Position numbers and translations under genes: made by a program. Shown piece by piece: positions 19,616 to 27,320 of a stretch of 64,000 nucleotides of DNA (the stretch's first letter is position 1; every line of letters starts with the position of its first letter). The stretch lies in contig NZ_JAGINT010000002.1 in the NCBI RefSeq assembly GCF_017876295.1, forward strand, positions 558,001 through 622,000, read 5' to 3'. The DNA comes from Kribbella aluminosa. Lineage in GTDB: Bacteria; Actinomycetota; Actinomycetes; Propionibacteriales; Kribbellaceae. The notes below the pieces were generated by a model. It did no database searches. It was not told the origin of the DNA and worked only from the letters and a program-made list of their open reading frames with translations.

Positions 19616-20152
19616 CTATTCGCCGGTGGTGCCGTCGAGGGACTCGCGGAGGAGGTCGGCGTGGCCGGTGTGGCGGGCGTACTCCTCGATGACGTGTTCG
19701 AGGATGAAGCGGATGTCGGTGTCGCCGTACTCCGGGTTCGGCTCGATTCGGTCGAGGTTCGTGGTGCCTTGCGGGAGGAGGTCGCGGGAAGTTTGACAGG
19801 CTGTCAAATAATCCGCGTAGACCTCGGACGCCGGCGTCGGATCGGATTCGTCGAACCACTCGTCGCCGTCGGCGGTCTTGTACGTCCGGTACGGGAAGAA
19901 CTGCGGCGGTGTACCGGTCAGCCGGAGATGCAACCAGTACCGCTCGACGCCCTGCAGGTGTCGCATCAACCCCAGCAGGCTCAACTCGGACGACGGGATC
20001 GACCGCTGCCGCAGTTGCGCATCCGTGAGTCCTTCGCATTTCCACAGGAACGTCGCGCGGTGATAGTCGAGGTTCGACGCGATCACGTCGATCCACGAAC
20101 CGGCCAGCACGCGCTCCGGGCGTACGACGTTCGCGATCACGATGTCATTCAT
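19616..20152 (-). CDS. DUF664 (DinB-fold) protein, copy 4
   Basis: The 178-aa protein matches copy 2 best by eye (LSLLGLMRHLQGVERYW, and EEYARHTGHADLLRESLDGTTGE). The presumed metal ligands are kept. It lies 67 bp upstream of copy 3 on the same strand, so copies 4 and 3 may be co-transcribed. Function unknown. Confidence 0.85.
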   Translation of the reverse strand: MNDIVIANVVRPERVLAGSWIDVIASNLDYHRATFLWKCEGLTDAQLRQRSIPSSELSLLGLMRHLQGVERYWLHLRLTGTPPQFFPYRTYKTADGDEWFDESDPTPASEVYADYLTACQTSRDLLPQGTTNLDRIEPNPEYGDTDIRFILEHVIEEYARHTGHADLLRESLDGTTGE

Positions 20153-20220
20153 AGAAGAGCCCTTCGAGCAGGAGTGTCTACTCCATCCGATGCGCGAGCA
20201 CCCCGCAGATCGACATCACC

Positions 20221-20697
20221 TCAGTGCTCGACCAACCCGCCGACCGCGACCGCCGGTCCATGCCCCGTCCGCGGCCGCGACTCCCACAGCGCGATCCCCA
20301 CGTCGACAAGCGCCGCACGATGCAACCCCAGTACGTCGACAATCGGCGTCCAGACCGACTCCGCCGTCTCACCGTTCGGCTCCGGCCGCATACGCCCGCC
20401 GGTGACGCGCACCGCGTAGAAGATCCCGATGTTCTGGTGATCCCCCCGCCCCCACCGCCGGCGTACCGCGGCCGGCACCACCCGCGAGTCCACACCGAGC
20501 ATCTCCTCGACCACCGACTCGTACCCGGTCTCCTCCGCCACCTCCCGCGTCACCGCATCGAACGGATCCTCGTTCTGCTCGACACCCCCACCCGGCAACG
20601 TCCACCAACTCCCGTCCCCGAACGGCGACACATACCGCGCCAGCAGCACCCGCCCATCGTCAACACACACGGCATAAGCACCCACCCGCTGACCCAT
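20221..20697 (-). CDS. NUDIX hydrolase
   Basis: A 158-aa NUDIX protein with the box GGGVEQNEDPFDAVTREV followed by AEETGYE, giving all the Glu residues needed to bind Mg. NUDIX enzymes cleave nucleoside diphosphates linked to other groups; the sequence does not indicate which substrate. On the minus strand TAGGTT lies six bases before the ATG, so the message is probably leaderless. The SnoaL-like gene ends 17 bp upstream. Confidence 0.9.
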   Translation of the reverse strand: MGQRVGAYAVCVDDGRVLLARYVSPFGDGSWWTLPGGGVEQNEDPFDAVTREVAEETGYESVVEEMLGVDSRVVPAAVRRRWGRGDHQNIGIFYAVRVTGGRMRPEPNGETAESVWTPIVDVLGLHRAALVDVGIALWESRPRTGHGPAVAVGGLVEH

Positions 20698-20714
20698 CCC
20701 CCGAACCTAGTGCC

Positions 20715-21110
20715 TCAATTGGTCAGGTTGGGGATGGTGTGGGCGCCTACGTAGTCGCGGAAGAGTTTGATCTTGCCGTTGTGGATGCGGAAGACCTGGA
20801 TGCAGCGGGCTTCGAAGGGGGTGCCGGTGGTGGTGTGGCGGGCTTCGGTGGTGAGTTCGAGGATGACGACCTCGGGGTCTGCGGTCTGGTGGAGCTGGAC
20901 GGTGTGCAGGTCGATGATGTCGATCGGGCGATCGCTGGTGCGCAGCGAGAACTCGCGGATCGCTTCCCGGCCTTCGAGGCGGGTCGGGAGGCCACCGACC
21001 GCGAACGGGAGTTCGATCACGCCGTCCTCCGCGAACAGGTCGGCGAAGGCATCGAAGTCGCGGGCGATCAGATGCCGGCGGCGGAGTTCCAGTACGTCGA
21101 GCGGGGTCAT
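20715..21110 (-). CDS. SnoaL-like (NTF2-fold) protein
   Basis: A 131-aa protein of the NTF2/SnoaL-like fold: MTPLDVLELRRRHLIARDFD, FAEDGVIELPFAVGG and a C-terminal VFRIHNGKIKLFRDYVGAH strand pair. Members act as small isomerases, cyclases or ligand binders, and this one is not assignable. It has a GGAG ribosome-binding site and a readable promoter: -35 TTGACC (21177-21172), 17 bp, -10 TACGCT (21154-21149). That promoter overlaps TetR-type operators, so it is very likely the target of the divergent TetR. Confidence 0.82.
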   Translation of the reverse strand: MTPLDVLELRRRHLIARDFDAFADLFAEDGVIELPFAVGGLPTRLEGREAIREFSLRTSDRPIDIIDLHTVQLHQTADPEVVILELTTEARHTTTGTPFEARCIQVFRIHNGKIKLFRDYVGAHTIPNLTN

Positions 21111-21123
21111 GACGCTCCTTCAT

Positions 21124-21190
21124 TCAACGGATGTAGAACGGTTCAACGAGCGTAGAACGAAACTCCCGACGGGTCAACGGACGTAGAATG
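21124..21190. promoter_or_regulatory. Triple TetR operator overlapping divergent promoters
   Basis: Three copies of a 17-base element occur at 21124-21140, 21143-21159 and 21174-21190 with the consensus TCAACGNNYGTAGAAYG. With the preceding T, a copy is nearly palindromic (TTCNACG-NN-CGTNGAA). The second copy covers the -10 of the SnoaL-like gene. The third covers its -35 and the TAGAAT box (21184-21189) of tetR itself. The arrangement implies repression of both genes. Confidence 0.75.
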
Positions 21191-21197
21191 AATCCCG

Positions 21198-21770
21198 ATG
21201 AGTGAGCCCACGTCCCGGCCGTCGCGGGCCCAGCAGCGGATCGACACCCAGGAGCGGATCCTGTCCGCCGCGGGCCGGCTGTTCGCCGCGCTCGGGTACG
21301 ACCGGACCACGATCCGCGCGGTTGCCGCCGCAGCGGAGGTCGATGCCGGGCTGGTGATGCACTACTTCGGCAGCAAGGAGCAGTTGTTCGCGCTGGCGAC
21401 GAAGACCGAGACGCCGCTGGTCACCGGCGAGACTCCCGAGGAGGTCGCCGAGCAGTTGCTCGGGATTCTGCGGCAGTCGCTGATCGAGGAGCCGATCGCT
21501 TCCCTGGCCGCGCTCCGCTCCATGCTCACGCATCCCGACGCGGCCGCCGAGGTCGGCAACGCGCACGCCGAACGCGTCAAGGTCAGCAAGGCGATCCCCG
21601 GCGTGGACGGTAACCTCCGGGCCGCCGTGGTGAGCGCGATCCTGATCGGCGTGGTCCTCGGCCGGCACCTGGTCAAACTCGACGAGCTCGCCGACGCCGA
21701 CCCCGACGAGATCGTCGAACTCCTCCGGCCGGCGGTCCTCTCGCTGACCAAGGCCGACCGCACGGAATAG
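21198..21770 (+). CDS. TetR-family transcriptional regulator
   Basis: A 190-aa repressor with an N-terminal helix-turn-helix (TIRAVAAAAEVDAGLVMHYF, residues about 39-58) and a C-terminal ligand domain of the TetR_C type. TAGAAT lies eight bases before the ATG, suggesting a leaderless message under its own control. The three operator copies just upstream, shared with the divergent SnoaL-like gene, indicate the local regulon. The LLM oxidoreductase gene 27 bp downstream could also belong to it. Ligand unknown. Confidence 0.92.
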   Translation: MSEPTSRPSRAQQRIDTQERILSAAGRLFAALGYDRTTIRAVAAAAEVDAGLVMHYFGSKEQLFALATKTETPLVTGETPEEVAEQLLGILRQSLIEEPIASLAALRSMLTHPDAAAEVGNAHAERVKVSKAIPGVDGNLRAAVVSAILIGVVLGRHLVKLDELADADPDEIVELLRPAVLSLTKADRTE

Positions 21771-21797
21771 GTTCGTCCGCGAGGAGGTTCCGCCGGT

Positions 21798-22574
21798 ATG
21801 AGCCTTGAGTTCGGAGTGATCCTGCCGACGTCGACGCCCGATCCGGAGCGCCCCATCCTGGGGGACGTCAAGGAGAGCGCGCGGTACGCCGAGGAGGTCG
21901 GGCTGGACTCGATCTGGTCCACGGATCACCTGGTGGCCAGTGCGCCGCTGCTGGAGAGTTCCGTCGTACTGGCGACGGCCGCAGCGGTGACGGAGCGGAT
22001 CACCATCGGGTACAACGTGATGCTGCTGGCGCTGCGCCCGGTGGCCTGGGCGGCGAAGCAGATCAGCACGCTGCAGTACGTGTCGAACAACCGTGTCGTG
22101 CTCGGAGTCGGTACGGGCAACCCGGCACACGGCGCCGCCGGGTGGCAGGCCGCGGGCGTCGAGTACGCGGACCGCGGGCGCCTCACGGACGACGCGCTCG
22201 CCGTACTGCCGGACCTGATCGCCGGAACTCATCCCGACATCAAGATCTCGCCGAGCGCGAAGGTGCCGCCGATCTTCGTGGCCGGAAGCGGCGTACGGGC
22301 GCAGCGGCGAGCGGCGAAGTACGCCGACGGGTGGGCGACCATCGCGCTGCCGCCGGAGGAGGTCCGCGCGAACCTGGCGCGCATCAACGAACTTGCCGAC
22401 GGCAAGCAACTGAAGGCCACCGTGGTCGCCCCACAGCTCACCGGCGATCCCCTCGAACAACTGGCGGCCTACGAGGCCGCCGGTACCGAACGCATCATCC
22501 TGCCCCCGACCGGCGACTGGCGCCACGACTACGACCACGCCGCCGAGCTCCGCGCCCGCTACCACCAGGCCTGA
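21798..22574 (+). CDS. LLM-class flavin-dependent oxidoreductase
   Basis: The 258-aa protein is a luciferase-like monooxygenase TIM barrel (MSLEFGVILPTSTPDPERP, LDSIWSTDHLV, RVVLGVGTGNPAHG, PIFVAGSG). The family uses reduced FMN or coenzyme F420; the VAGSG and GTGNP regions fit cofactor binding but do not separate the two. It is shorter than typical 300-350-aa members. It follows tetR on the same strand after 27 bp and may be regulated by it. Substrate unknown. Confidence 0.85.
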   Translation: MSLEFGVILPTSTPDPERPILGDVKESARYAEEVGLDSIWSTDHLVASAPLLESSVVLATAAAVTERITIGYNVMLLALRPVAWAAKQISTLQYVSNNRVVLGVGTGNPAHGAAGWQAAGVEYADRGRLTDDALAVLPDLIAGTHPDIKISPSAKVPPIFVAGSGVRAQRRAAKYADGWATIALPPEEVRANLARINELADGKQLKATVVAPQLTGDPLEQLAAYEAAGTERIILPPTGDWRHDYDHAAELRARYHQA

Positions 22575-22664
22575 ATGGGCTGGTGAAACACCGGCCGAAT
22601 GGATCTGCCGAGGCGTGCTGGGTAGCCGAATACTGGGAACGTACCCCGCGAGCTGAGGATGTGG

Positions 22665-23279
22665 ATGATGTACGTTCCCGCGCACTTCGCGCCGGACGAG
22701 GCCGCTGTGCAGGAGTTGCTGGTGCGGCACGGTGCGGCGGATCTGGTCACGATGACATCGGACGGATTGCTGGCGACGATGCTGCCGTTCGTGTACGACC
22801 GCGAGCGGAACGTCCTGCTCGGGCACCTGGCGCGGAACAACCCGCACTGGCAGCGACCGGTGATCGGGGACGCGCTGGCGATCATGCGCGGCCCGGACGC
22901 GTACGTCTCGCCTGCCTGGTACGCCGCCAAGCGCGAGCACGGTCGCGTCGTCCCGACCTGGAACTACGTCACCGCCCACGTCTACGGAACGCTGACCGTG
23001 TACGACGACCCCGCCTGGGTCGAGGATGTCGTACGGCGGCTCTCGGATCTCCACGAGGCGGGTCGGGCTGAGCCGTGGTCGGTGGACGACGCGCCGGCGA
23101 AGTACGTCAGCGGTCAGCTCCGGGCGATCGTCGGCGTGGAGATCGCGATCACGCGGATCGAGGCCAAGTTCAAGCTCAGCCAGAACCGCTCGGCTGCCGA
23201 CATCGACGGCGTGATCGACGGCCTGCACGCCGCCGCCGATCACCGCTCAGCCGACGCGGTGGCCCAGCACCGCCCCTGA
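22665..23279 (+). CDS. PaiB-type FMN-binding protein
   Basis: The 204-aa protein matches the PaiB family: MYVPAHFAPDEAAVQELLV, GLLATMLPFVYDRE, GHLARNNPHWQ, and VPTWNYVTAHVYG. Bacillus PaiB was described as a negative regulator of sporulation and protease genes, but the fold is a split-barrel flavin-binding domain and the role elsewhere is unclear. The ATG at 22665 is chosen as it places GAGG seven bases upstream; ATGs at 22659 and 22668 are alternatives. Confidence 0.85.
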   Translation: MMYVPAHFAPDEAAVQELLVRHGAADLVTMTSDGLLATMLPFVYDRERNVLLGHLARNNPHWQRPVIGDALAIMRGPDAYVSPAWYAAKREHGRVVPTWNYVTAHVYGTLTVYDDPAWVEDVVRRLSDLHEAGRAEPWSVDDAPAKYVSGQLRAIVGVEIAITRIEAKFKLSQNRSAADIDGVIDGLHAAADHRSADAVAQHRP

Positions 23280-23300
23280 CCTGACCTTGACCGAGGCGGC

Positions 23301-23930
23301 TCAGCTTGGTTTGAGCAGGCCGCGGTTGTAGGCGACGGCGACGGCGGCGGCGCGGTCGGAGACGTCGAGTTTGGCGTAGATGTTCAGCAGGTGCGTCTTC
23401 ACCGTGGCCTCGCTGATGAACAGGTGCCGGGCGGCCTCGCGATTGGTGTTGCCGCCGGCAACCAGCTGCAGGACCTCGAGCTCCCGCGGGCTGAGCAGCT
23501 CCGGGGCGCGCGGCGCGCGGACGTGGTTCATCAGCGTGTTGGCGACCGACGGCGCGAGCACCGAGCGGCCGTCGGCGGCGGACCGGACGGCGCGGAGGAG
23601 CTCGTCGCGCGGCGCGTCCTTGAGCAGGTACCCGGTGGCGCCTGCCTCGATCGCGGGGACGACGTACCCGTCGGTGTCGTACGTCGTTAGTACCAGGACC
23701 CGGGCCTGTACGCCGCGCTCGGCGAGCTCGCTGATCGCGTCCAGGCCGTTCATGCCGGGCATCTGCAGGTCCATCAGGATCACGTCCGGCTGCAACGCCT
23801 CGGCCAGCCGGATCGCCTCCGCGCCGTCGCCCGCCTGGCCGACCACCTCGAACTCGGGTTCGGCCGCGAACATCCCGCTCAGCCCGTCCCGGACGATCGG
23901 GTGGTCGTCGGCGATCAGCAGCCGGATCAT
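23301..23930 (-). CDS. NarL/FixJ-type response regulator
   Basis: A 209-aa regulator: receiver domain (LLIADDHPIVRDGLSGMF, phospho-acceptor Asp in VILMDLQMPGMNGLD, Thr in VLVLTTYDT, Lys in GYLLKDAP) and a C-terminal LuxR helix-turn-helix (LSPRELEVLQLVAGGNTNRE, then EATVKTHLLNIYAKL). The start overlaps the stop of the upstream kinase gene as ATGA, so they are a cognate pair. Targets unknown; the membrane gene at the head of the operon may be part of the sensing system. Confidence 0.95.
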   Translation of the reverse strand: MIRLLIADDHPIVRDGLSGMFAAEPEFEVVGQAGDGAEAIRLAEALQPDVILMDLQMPGMNGLDAISELAERGVQARVLVLTTYDTDGYVVPAIEAGATGYLLKDAPRDELLRAVRSAADGRSVLAPSVANTLMNHVRAPRAPELLSPRELEVLQLVAGGNTNREAARHLFISEATVKTHLLNIYAKLDVSDRAAAVAVAYNRGLLKPS

Positions 23931-25147
23931 GCGCCGACTCCGGTCAACGGCACGGTCGCCGAGATCGCCGTACCGAAACCGGGCTCGGACTCGACCTCCA
24001 GCGTCCCGTTCAGCGCCTCGACCCGCTGCCGCATCGCGACCAGGCCGAACCCGCCGGACTCCGACGCCGGCCGCGGCTGCTCCGGATCGAACCCGGCACC
24101 GTCGTCGCGCACGTCCAGGGCGACCTTCTTCTCCATGTACGACAGCGTCACACCCACCCGGGTCGCCTGTGCATATTTCGCCACGTTCGCCAACGCCTCC
24201 TGAGTCGCGCGGAGCAGGGTCGACTCCGCCTCGGGTGTCATCACCCGCTGCGTGCCGGTAGTGGTCAGTTGTACGTCGACACCGTGCAGTGCGGACCACC
24301 GCCGTACTACGTCCGCGATCGCCTCGCCCAGCGTCGCCGACTGCAGCGGCTGGGGACGCAGCGCGTGTACCGAACGCCGGGCCTCGGTCAGGCTCTCGCG
24401 GGCGAGCCCGATCGCGGTCGTCACGTACCGCCGCCAGTCGTCCGCGGTCTCGGCGGCCTGGAGCTGGGCGACGATCCCGGTCAGCCCCTGCGCGAGGGTG
24501 TCGTGGATCTCGCGGGCCATCCGCTGCCGCTCGTCGATCACCCCGGCGTCGCGAGCCTGGGTCACCAACTGCTCGTGCAGTACGGCGTTCTCCGCGAGCG
24601 TCGCCTCGAGCTTGAGGTTGGTCTCGGTCAGGGCGTCGACCGCGTCCTGGCGCTGCTGGCTCAGCACCTCGCCGCGCCGGCCGAGCCAGGACGCGAGGCA
24701 CATCCCGACCACGTTCACCCCGATCACGGCCGCTGTGCCGAGCAGCCCGAAGATGTCCGACTTCGCGATGGCGTACGCCTGGGCGTACCCGGCGACGACC
24801 GCGACGCTGCCGACGCCGACCAGTTCGATCGGCCACGGCAGCAGGATGAAGGTGTAGAAGTAGCTGGCCGGGGTGAGGAAGCCGAACCACGGATCCCGAA
24901 CCACCAGCACGGCCAGCAGTAGGACGAACCCGGCGATGAAGACGCCGATCCAGCGGTGGTCGGTCCGCTTGGCCGGGCGGAGGGTGAACATCCCGAGCGT
25001 CCACAGCGCGATCAGCGCGCACAGCACCAGGTCGACGGTGAGCGACCTGGGCTGGTCGCGCTTGATCAGGATGGTGACGGCGGTGAGGCATGCGAGGAAC
25101 ACATACGGCATCACCGTCAGCCGAACCGGCCAGACCCGATCACTCAT
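23927..25147 (-). CDS. Membrane sensor histidine kinase (HisKA_3 type)
   Basis: The 406-aa protein has about five to six N-terminal transmembrane helices (residues about 8-160), a coiled region, the dimerisation and phospho-acceptor motif ERQRMAREIHDTLAQGLTG with the phosphorylated His, and an ATPase domain with DDGAGFDP and GFGLVAMRQRV. There is no large extracellular sensor domain, so it probably senses through the membrane, as DesK-like and LiaS-like kinases do. It partners the following response regulator and starts 1 bp after the stop of the small membrane protein gene. Confidence 0.94.
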   Translation of the reverse strand: MSDRVWPVRLTVMPYVFLACLTAVTILIKRDQPRSLTVDLVLCALIALWTLGMFTLRPAKRTDHRWIGVFIAGFVLLLAVLVVRDPWFGFLTPASYFYTFILLPWPIELVGVGSVAVVAGYAQAYAIAKSDIFGLLGTAAVIGVNVVGMCLASWLGRRGEVLSQQRQDAVDALTETNLKLEATLAENAVLHEQLVTQARDAGVIDERQRMAREIHDTLAQGLTGIVAQLQAAETADDWRRYVTTAIGLARESLTEARRSVHALRPQPLQSATLGEAIADVVRRWSALHGVDVQLTTTGTQRVMTPEAESTLLRATQEALANVAKYAQATRVGVTLSYMEKKVALDVRDDGAGFDPEQPRPASESGGFGLVAMRQRVEALNGTLEVESEPGFGTAISATVPLTGVGA

Positions 25148-25148
25148 G

Positions 25149-25562
25149 TCACTTAGTGAACACCGAGCGGAGGTGCTTGCTGTTCACCACGAGTGTCACG
25201 CCGAGCAGGAGCAGCCCGCAGACCGCCTGCTCACCCTTCATCCACAGTGGGAAGGTGCCGGGCAGCGCGATGATCACCACGATCGCGACCAGCATCACGG
25301 CCGACACGATCCGGAGCCGCAGGAACCCCTTCCGGGAACCCTTGGCCGCGCTGCGAGCGAAGAGGAAGGTCAGCAGCGAACTGCCGACGACGATCGTTCC
25401 ACGGACCCAGACGGCGTCGTTGACGACTGTGCTGTGGTTCCGCAGGGCGATGATGGCGACCAGCGTCAGCACGCTGATCGCGACGTAGCCGGTCACCAGC
25501 AGTTGCACGCTCCGCAACGCGGAGGCGCTGCGCGGGTGTCCGACGTTCGCGGGGGTAGTCAT
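25149..25562 (-). CDS. Four-helix small membrane protein at the head of a two-component operon
   Basis: A 137-aa protein with about four transmembrane helices (LLVTGYVAISVLTLVAIIAL, GTIVVGSSLLTFLFARSA, IVSAVMLVAIVVIIALPG, QAVCGLLLLGVTLVV). No family is recognised. It is transcribed with the kinase and regulator (1-bp gap), and operon position suggests it is an accessory or target of the sensor. AAGGACC lies six to eight bases before the ATG. Confidence 0.78.
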   Translation of the reverse strand: MTTPANVGHPRSASALRSVQLLVTGYVAISVLTLVAIIALRNHSTVVNDAVWVRGTIVVGSSLLTFLFARSAAKGSRKGFLRLRIVSAVMLVAIVVIIALPGTFPLWMKGEQAVCGLLLLGVTLVVNSKHLRSVFTK

Positions 25563-25890
25563 CTCGGTAGGTCCTTTCGGGGCTCTGTTTCGGTACTACG
25601 ACTGTCCCGTTCGGGCCCGGTCCGGCACATCGCCCGAGCGGTCCCAGCCGCCTCCACCGATCGGTTGAGGGGCGCGCTCCACCGGTCCACTACAGGCACA
25701 TGATCGTTGCCCTGAGCACCTTCCTTCCGTGTCAGTTTGTGCACGGACTGTCACGAACTGTCACGGACGGTTTGCGGCTGCGTGCAGATGTCCGGACAGG
25801 GCTTCCGGCGGCGGGAGGCGTCGGCCGATGGTCGTTTCTGGAAGTCGAGAAGGGTTCGAGTCAGCCGGTCGACCACGGAGGACCAGACGC
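25563..25890. promoter_or_regulatory. Divergent intergenic region between two-component operon and vanZ-like gene
   Basis: These 328 bases hold no gene that I can support. ACTGTCACG occurs twice in tandem at 25747-25755 and 25757-25765, a ten-base periodicity fitting a direct-repeat regulator site. GGAG close to 25880 is the ribosome-binding site of the vanZ-like gene. Confidence 0.4.
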
Positions 25891-26556
25891 GTGCTCGAGA
25901 CTTATCGCGGTATCCCACACCTCTTGGACACCTGGCTCGTGCTGACCGGCATGGCGCTGCCGATCGCCCTCTCCTCATGGCGCCGTCGCGGAGACCTGAT
26001 TCCCCGGCTGGCGGGGTTCTGCCTGCCGGCGGCGTTCGCGTTGGTGATCGCGGCGACGCTCAGCCCGACCCCGCTCCGCTACGGTCCGGTCGGGATGTGC
26101 GGCACCCGGCTGGAAGGCATCGGCGGTCTCACCTCGATCCAGGCGCCGCTCAACGTCCTGCTCTTCGTCCCGTTCACCGGGATGCTGGTGCTGTCCGGTG
26201 GGCGCCGCGCGGAGGCGATCGCGGCCGGGATCGGGCTGTCGGCGGCGATCGAGGCGATCCAGTCCCTGATCCCGTCGCTGGGCCGGACCTGTCAACTGCA
26301 CGACGTGATGACGAACTCGCTCGGCTCCGTCTGCGGCGTCGGCCTCGCGGCGGCGGTGCAGACGGTCGCCCACGGGCTGCTGACCGCGAGCCGCGGGCGC
26401 CGGCTGGTCACGGCACCGTACGTCGTGGAGCACACCGGGTTGCTCGTCGTACGGTCCAGACCACCGGCCCGCCACCGCCGCGCGACCCTGGTGGCACCCA
26501 GGCGTCGTAACGCGGCTGCGAGATATCACAGAACGAATACACAGTTATCCGGATAG
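25891..26556 (+). CDS. VanZ-like membrane protein
   Basis: The 221-aa protein has four to five transmembrane helices and the VanZ pattern LNVLLFVPFTGMLVL, then AIEAIQSLIPSLGR and LHDVMTNSLGSVCG. VanZ gives low-level teicoplanin resistance in enterococci by an unknown mechanism; most actinobacterial relatives are uncharacterised. The GTG at 25891 has GGAG about 11 bases upstream. The last 40 residues are basic and likely cytoplasmic. Its stop is immediately followed by a DnaA-box cluster. Confidence 0.85.
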   Translation: MLETYRGIPHLLDTWLVLTGMALPIALSSWRRRGDLIPRLAGFCLPAAFALVIAATLSPTPLRYGPVGMCGTRLEGIGGLTSIQAPLNVLLFVPFTGMLVLSGGRRAEAIAAGIGLSAAIEAIQSLIPSLGRTCQLHDVMTNSLGSVCGVGLAAAVQTVAHGLLTASRGRRLVTAPYVVEHTGLLVVRSRPPARHRRATLVAPRRRNAAARYHRTNTQLSG

Positions 26557-26616
26557 CTATCCACAGCCTGTGGATAGAACCGTGGATGACCGTCTGGCTA
26601 CCTGGGGATATCCACA
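26544..26616. other. DnaA-box cluster outside oriC (first)
   Basis: Five DnaA-box-like 9-mers lie within 73 bases: TTATCCGGA (26545), CTATCCACA (26557), TGTGGATAG (26569), CGTGGATGA (26581) and ATATCCACA (26608). The second and third form a perfect inverted repeat, arms CTATCCACAG and CTGTGGATAG around a single C (26557-26577). The cluster lies mainly between the vanZ-like stop and the pentapeptide gene stop, where neither gene needs a promoter. Confidence 0.6.
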
Positions 26617-26618
26617 GT

Positions 26619-27230
26619 TCACGGTCGTACGTCGAGGCCCAGGGCGGCTGCGACCACCATGGCCTGGGTGATATCGATCCGGGCGCCCTTGAGGACGACG
26701 GTCAGCGGATCGAGCGTCGACAGGTCCGATCCGCGCAGGTCGGCGCCGGTGAAGTCGGCCTTCTGCAGCATCGCGCCGGACAGGTCCAGATCCCTGAGCA
26801 CCGCCTTCGGCGCCCGGACGCCGGTCAGGTCGGCCTCGCGCAGCTTCACCCCGGTGAACTCGGCGCCCTTCAGGTTCGCGCCCGGCAGCCCGGTGAACGA
26901 CCAGTCCCCGCCGGACACCTTCATCAGGCTGTGCGCGCAGTCGGCGAAGAAGCTGCCGACGAACTTGCACCGGGTGAACGTGGTGTCGAACAGCGAGCAG
27001 CGGACGAACGTGCAGTTCACGAACGCGGCGTCGGTGTGCGTCGACGCGTTGAACCGGACTCCGCGAAACGTGCACTCCTCGAACACCGCACCGCGGTTCT
27101 CCACCTCGGTCAGGTCCGAGTCGACGAACAGCACCCGCCGGTACGTCTGCCCGGACGGATCCGCGTCGTCCCAGTCCCGGATCGTCGACTCGGTCGGTGC
27201 TGCCGGACGCCCGTCCACACGATCAGCCAT
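26619..27230 (-). CDS. Pentapeptide repeat protein
   Basis: A 203-aa protein made of pentapeptide repeats, which fold into a right-handed quadrilateral beta-helix. Repeats are clear from about residue 45 (AVFEECTFRGVRFN) to residue 180 (ADLTGVRAPKAVLRDLDLSG, ADFTGADLRGSDLS). Cysteines are frequent in the first half. Some relatives (Qnr, MfpA) mimic DNA and protect gyrase; the sequence alone does not show whether this one does. The ATG at 27230 gives the natural N-terminus. It is divergent from the epimerase gene. Confidence 0.88.
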   Translation of the reverse strand: MADRVDGRPAAPTESTIRDWDDADPSGQTYRRVLFVDSDLTEVENRGAVFEECTFRGVRFNASTHTDAAFVNCTFVRCSLFDTTFTRCKFVGSFFADCAHSLMKVSGGDWSFTGLPGANLKGAEFTGVKLREADLTGVRAPKAVLRDLDLSGAMLQKADFTGADLRGSDLSTLDPLTVVLKGARIDITQAMVVAAALGLDVRP

Positions 27231-27320
27231 GCGCTCACACTGCCACGTCGTACCGACACTGTGATGGTAAGGCAGGAGAACGGTAGGCCGACCGACAACT
27301 ACGGGCCGCACGATGGAGAG

